Source: Actinoplanes sp. KI2 (GTDB taxonomy: Bacteria; Actinomycetota; Actinomycetes; Mycobacteriales; Micromonosporaceae). From it: a stretch of 64,000 bases of DNA. The stretch spans positions 1 through 64,000 of the forward strand of contig NZ_JAOSZE010000033.1 in assembly GCF_025630775.1 (NCBI RefSeq). The letters are read 5' to 3'. Shown here one piece after another: positions 61,538 to 64,000 of the stretch; the stretch's first letter is position 1; every line of letters starts with the position of its first letter. The position numbers and the translations under genes were made by a program. The notes beneath the pieces are model-generated. The model was given only the letters and a program-made list of their open reading frames with translations. It was not told the origin of the DNA and searched no databases.

Positions 61538-62728
61538 ATGAGCTCGAAGGACTGGCTCGAGAAGGACTTCTACGCCGTCCTGGGCGTGAACAGATCCGCC
61601 TCAACCGACGAGATCAAGAAGGCGTACCGCAAGCTTGCTCGCGATCTGCACCCCGACCGGAACCCGGACAACCGGGAGGCCGAGGAGAAGTTCAAGGCCG
61701 CCTCCGAGGCGTACGACGTGCTCTCCGACGACAAGAAGCGCAAAGAGTACGACGAGATGCGCTCGCTGTTCGGCTCGGGCGCGTTCCGTCGTGGGGCACG
61801 CTCCGGTGGTCAGCAGTTCGACCCGTCCGACCTGTTCGGCGGGTTCTCCAACGCGGGCGCGGCGGGCGGCGCGGGCGACCGGCGCTTCGGTGGCGCCGGC
61901 TTCTCGGACATCTTCAGCTCGATCTTCTCGGGTGGGGGTCCGGGCGGCGGCGCGGCCCGGCGCGGCCCTCGCCGCGGGCGGGACGTGGAGACCGAGGTGA
62001 CCCTCGACTTCGTCCAGGCCGTACGCGGCACGACGTTGCCGCTGACGCTGCGGTCGGCCGGCGAGTGCGACACCTGCCACGGCAGCGGGGCGAAGGCCGG
62101 CACCTCGCCACGGACCTGCCCGCAGTGCCACGGCAGCGGCCTGATCTCGCGGAACCAGGGCTCGTTCAGCTTCTCCGAGCCGTGCCGGGAGTGCCAGGGC
62201 GCCGGGACGATCGTCGACGAGAAGTGCGCCGAGTGCCGCGGCACCGGCGGGGTCACCAAGACCCGCACGATCAACGTCCGCTTCCCGGCGGGCGTGGCCG
62301 ACGGGCAGCGGATCCGGCTCAGCGGCCGGGGCGAGCCCGGCGACCGCGGCGGTCCGGCCGGCGACCTGTACGTGCAGGTCGGCGTGCGGCCGGACGAGAT
62401 CTTCGGGCGCAGCGGGGACGACCTCACGCTGACCCTGCCGATCAGCATCGCCGAGGCGGTGCTCGGCGCCGACCTGCGAGTGCCGACGCTGGACGGCCCG
62501 GTCACCATGCGGGTGCCGCCCGGCACGCCGAGCGGGCGCAAGCTGCGGGCCCGGGGCAAGGGTGTGGCCCGCAAGAACGGACCACCCGGTGATCTGATCG
62601 TCACGGTCGACGTGCAGGTGCCGGATGGTGTCACGGGGGAGGCACGCGATGCGCTGGAGCGTTTCGCGAAACTGACCCCGCCGGCCGGGCGGGAACGGCT
62701 CGAAGCGCGTGTGCGCAAGGGCAGTTGA
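61538..62728 (+). CDS. dnaJ: chaperone DnaJ (Hsp40)
   Basis: 396 residues: J domain (about 6-75) with the HPD motif (LHPDRNPD), Gly/Phe-rich region, four CxxCxGxG zinc motifs (CDTCHGSG, CPQCHGSG, CRECQGAG, CAECRGTG) and the C-terminal substrate-binding domain. ATG 61538 is spaced correctly from GGCGGAGG; the GTG at 61529 overlaps that site. Confidence 0.96.
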   Translation: MSSKDWLEKDFYAVLGVNRSASTDEIKKAYRKLARDLHPDRNPDNREAEEKFKAASEAYDVLSDDKKRKEYDEMRSLFGSGAFRRGARSGGQQFDPSDLFGGFSNAGAAGGAGDRRFGGAGFSDIFSSIFSGGGPGGGAARRGPRRGRDVETEVTLDFVQAVRGTTLPLTLRSAGECDTCHGSGAKAGTSPRTCPQCHGSGLISRNQGSFSFSEPCRECQGAGTIVDEKCAECRGTGGVTKTRTINVRFPAGVADGQRIRLSGRGEPGDRGGPAGDLYVQVGVRPDEIFGRSGDDLTLTLPISIAEAVLGADLRVPTLDGPVTMRVPPGTPSGRKLRARGKGVARKNGPPGDLIVTVDVQVPDGVTGEARDALERFAKLTPPAGRERLEARVRKGS

Positions 62729-62749
62729 GACCTGATCGGGAGGTGGCAC

Positions 62750-63184
62750 ATGTATGAAGAGATCCACATCTCGGTGGAGCAGGCCTCCGACGCGAAGGTC
62801 TTGATCATCTCGGTGGCCGCGCGGATGGCCGGGATGCATCCCCAGACCCTTCGCCAGTACGACCGGCTCGGGCTGGTGCAGGCCGGCCGGGCGGGCGGCG
62901 GCGGCCGGCGGTACAGCGAGCGGGACGTCGCGCTGCTGCGTGAGGTGCAGCGGCTGAGCCAGGAGGACGGCGTCAACCTGGCCGGGATCAAACGGATCAT
63001 CGGCCTCGAGCAGATGGTCGGTGACCTGCAACAGCAGTTGCACGAGATGCAGGTGCAGCTCGAGCAGGCGTACGCCCGGATCGCCCAGTTGGAGAGCCCG
63101 TACGCGGGCGGTGACCTGGTCCGCCAGGAGCGCCCGTCAACCGCCCTCGTGGTCTGGCGCCCGCGCCGAGCCGCGGACAAGTAG
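62750..63184 (+). CDS. hspR: heat-shock repressor HspR (MerR family)
   Basis: 144 residues: MerR-type winged HTH (ISVAARMAGMHPQTLRQYDRLGLVQAGRAGGGGRRYSERDVALL) followed by a coiled-coil dimerisation helix (EQMVGDLQQQLHEMQVQLEQAYARIAQLE) and a short basic tail. It binds the HAIR element upstream of dnaK with DnaK as co-repressor. GGGAGGTG lies upstream of the ATG. Confidence 0.96.
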   Translation: MYEEIHISVEQASDAKVLIISVAARMAGMHPQTLRQYDRLGLVQAGRAGGGGRRYSERDVALLREVQRLSQEDGVNLAGIKRIIGLEQMVGDLQQQLHEMQVQLEQAYARIAQLESPYAGGDLVRQERPSTALVVWRPRRAADK

Positions 63185-63196
63185 CCCTCAGCAAGC

Positions 63197-63225
63197 AAAA
63201 GGCGGCCCCACCGGGGCCGCCTTTT
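63197..63225 (+). terminator. rho-independent terminator of the dnaK operon
   Basis: AAAAGGCGGCCCC pairs perfectly with GGGGCCGCCTTTT over a 3-nt loop. The flanking A and T runs make it bidirectional, so it also serves the convergent gene that follows. Confidence 0.95.
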
Positions 63226-63238
63226 CGATCTCTGCTGA

Positions 63239-63709
63239 TCAGCGCCCTAACGTGCCGCCGCCGGTTGAGCGGCCGAACATGGCCAGGCGCCGGGGGTGGC
63301 GGACCAGGCCGCCCTCGATCCACTCGGAGTAGTCGAAGGCCTCGGGCCGGCTCATCAGCACGCGGCAGTTGTGCGCCCAGATCGACATCGGCTCGTCGCC
63401 GACCTCCTCGGCGCGCTCGATGTATTTCTTGAGGCGGCGCTTGCGCTGGTTGGACGCGTTCTGCCGGACGCCGTCGGCGGCGTAGATGTACATGCAGTGC
63501 TGGGCGAAGCGACGCGCCGGGCACTGCCTGTCCATCGCCAGCTCGAAGAGAGTGGGCGCCAGGACGTCACCGGAGATCAACAGATCCCAGTCGGGGGGCA
63601 TGGCGTCGAGAGGCACCGACTCGGGGTGATAAGCCCATGCCTGTAGCTCCTCCGGTCGAGGATCGACCGGGTTGGCAAACCCGTAGAAAGCCGACTCACG
63701 CACTGTCAC
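63239..63709 (-). CDS. conserved hypothetical protein
   Basis: 156 residues from GTG 63709 (VTVRESAFYGFANPVDPRPEELQAWAYHPESV). No signal peptide or membrane helix. Blocks such as PPDWDLLISGDVLAPTLFELAMDRQCPARRFAQHCMYIYAADGVR and RLKKYIERAEEVGDEPMSIWAHNCRVLMSRPEAF suggest a helical cytoplasmic protein conserved in actinomycetes; function not recognised. The upstream region to 63846 has the short palindrome CTACT-T-AGTAG (63812-63822). Confidence 0.75.
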   Translation of the reverse strand: MTVRESAFYGFANPVDPRPEELQAWAYHPESVPLDAMPPDWDLLISGDVLAPTLFELAMDRQCPARRFAQHCMYIYAADGVRQNASNQRKRRLKKYIERAEEVGDEPMSIWAHNCRVLMSRPEAFDYSEWIEGGLVRHPRRLAMFGRSTGGGTLGR

Positions 63710-63846
63710 GCCGCCGCCCCGCCGTAAAGTCCGAATAACACACAGTTTCCGGAGCCGAACGCTAGCGTGCCGCAAGGTACTTCGGAAGTGTTAGAGGGTC
63801 ACAATCGGATACTACTTAGTAGCATTGAGCAGCCTCGCCCGTGGCG

Positions 63847-64000
63847 TCAGTCACCCGCGGGCAGGGGCTGCGTCGGCGGACGGCGTACGGTCGTCCTCCG
63901 GCGGACAATCTTTTTGAACCACCGGTAATCGGGCAGCCGTGCCAGCTGTGGACCCGCGATAACCGTGATCAACACGTACGCGGTCGCGAGCGGCGCGAGG
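63847..64000 (-). CDS. C-terminus of a membrane transporter, probably a cation/proton antiporter (partial)
   Basis: The minus-strand frame open to the window edge ends LAPLATAYVLITVIAGPQ...RLPDYRWFKKIVRRRT...LPAGD-stop. One last hydrophobic helix is followed by a basic cytoplasmic tail, as in Kef/NhaP-type antiporters (VIAGPxLAR). Too short for a firm family call; the gene continues beyond 64000. Confidence 0.5.
   Translation of the reverse strand, partial: LAPLATAYVLITVIAGPQLARLPDYRWFKKIVRRRTTVRRPPTQPLPAGD

Overview
The window is high-GC actinobacterial chromosome. The order fhaA-fhaB-pstP-rodA-pbpA-pknA-pknB, followed by trpG, a class E sortase, a DUF881 protein and crgA, is the conserved block that in mycobacteria and streptomycetes lies near oriC. 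Dense packing, ATGA/GTGA overlaps, GTG/TTG starts, F420-type enzymes and very long Pro/Ala-rich linkers suggest a filamentous actinomycete, most likely Micromonosporaceae (Actinoplanes or Micromonospora type). The taxonomic placement is inference.

Layout. (1) 0-13.7 kb: tRNA-Leu(CAG), then the cell-wall and Ser/Thr phosphorylation operon on the + strand; converging from the - strand come trpG, a small membrane protein, a class E sortase with a huge disordered N-terminus and a DUF881 protein; crgA points outward on the + strand. (2) 13.8-19.1 kb: a membrane Fe-S oxidoreductase, a GPP34 protein and two CNNM/CBS membrane proteins. (3) 19.1-28.1 kb: a - strand accessory cluster that looks like one regulon. 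It holds the lower gallate pathway (aldolase LigK, tautomerase GalD, hydratase LigJ), a vicinal-oxygen-chelate ring-cleavage dioxygenase, a GntR/FCD regulator, a 6PGDH-like dehydrogenase and a NitT/TauT-type ABC importer. Both promoters carry a paired ATTGTyrACAAT-type operator, with the proximal copy on the -35 box. (4) 28.2-30.3 kb: a gene-poor patch with a secreted LamG-like protein, an orphan ORF, three 124-bp tandem repeats and tRNA-Gly(CCC). (5) 30.3-44.4 kb: housekeeping and mixed genes: PPOX protein, dcd, a decayed methyltransferase pseudogene, LLM oxidoreductase, SpoIIE-type phosphatase, a FadE5-like acyl-CoA dehydrogenase, SixA-like phosphatase, a QorB/HxlR divergent pair, TrhA, the 5-oxoprolinase operon pxpBCA and an NHLRC2-like thioredoxin. 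(6) 44.5-58.8 kb: a 1180-residue repeat-rich septum-formation-domain membrane protein, a 45-residue conserved protein, a branched-chain 2-oxoacid dehydrogenase operon (E1a-E1b-E2), an unknown secreted/membrane protein, an unknown 402-residue protein and two adjacent dynamin-like GTPases. (7) 58.9-63.2 kb: the HspR-controlled dnaK-grpE-dnaJ-hspR operon, closed by a strong terminator. The window ends in an unknown gene and the C-terminus of a probable cation/proton antiporter.

The best candidate for an undescribed system is region 3. It is a self-contained uptake, ring-cleavage and 4-oxalomesaconate module that uses a type I (VOC) extradiol dioxygenase where known gallate pathways use a LigB-type enzyme.
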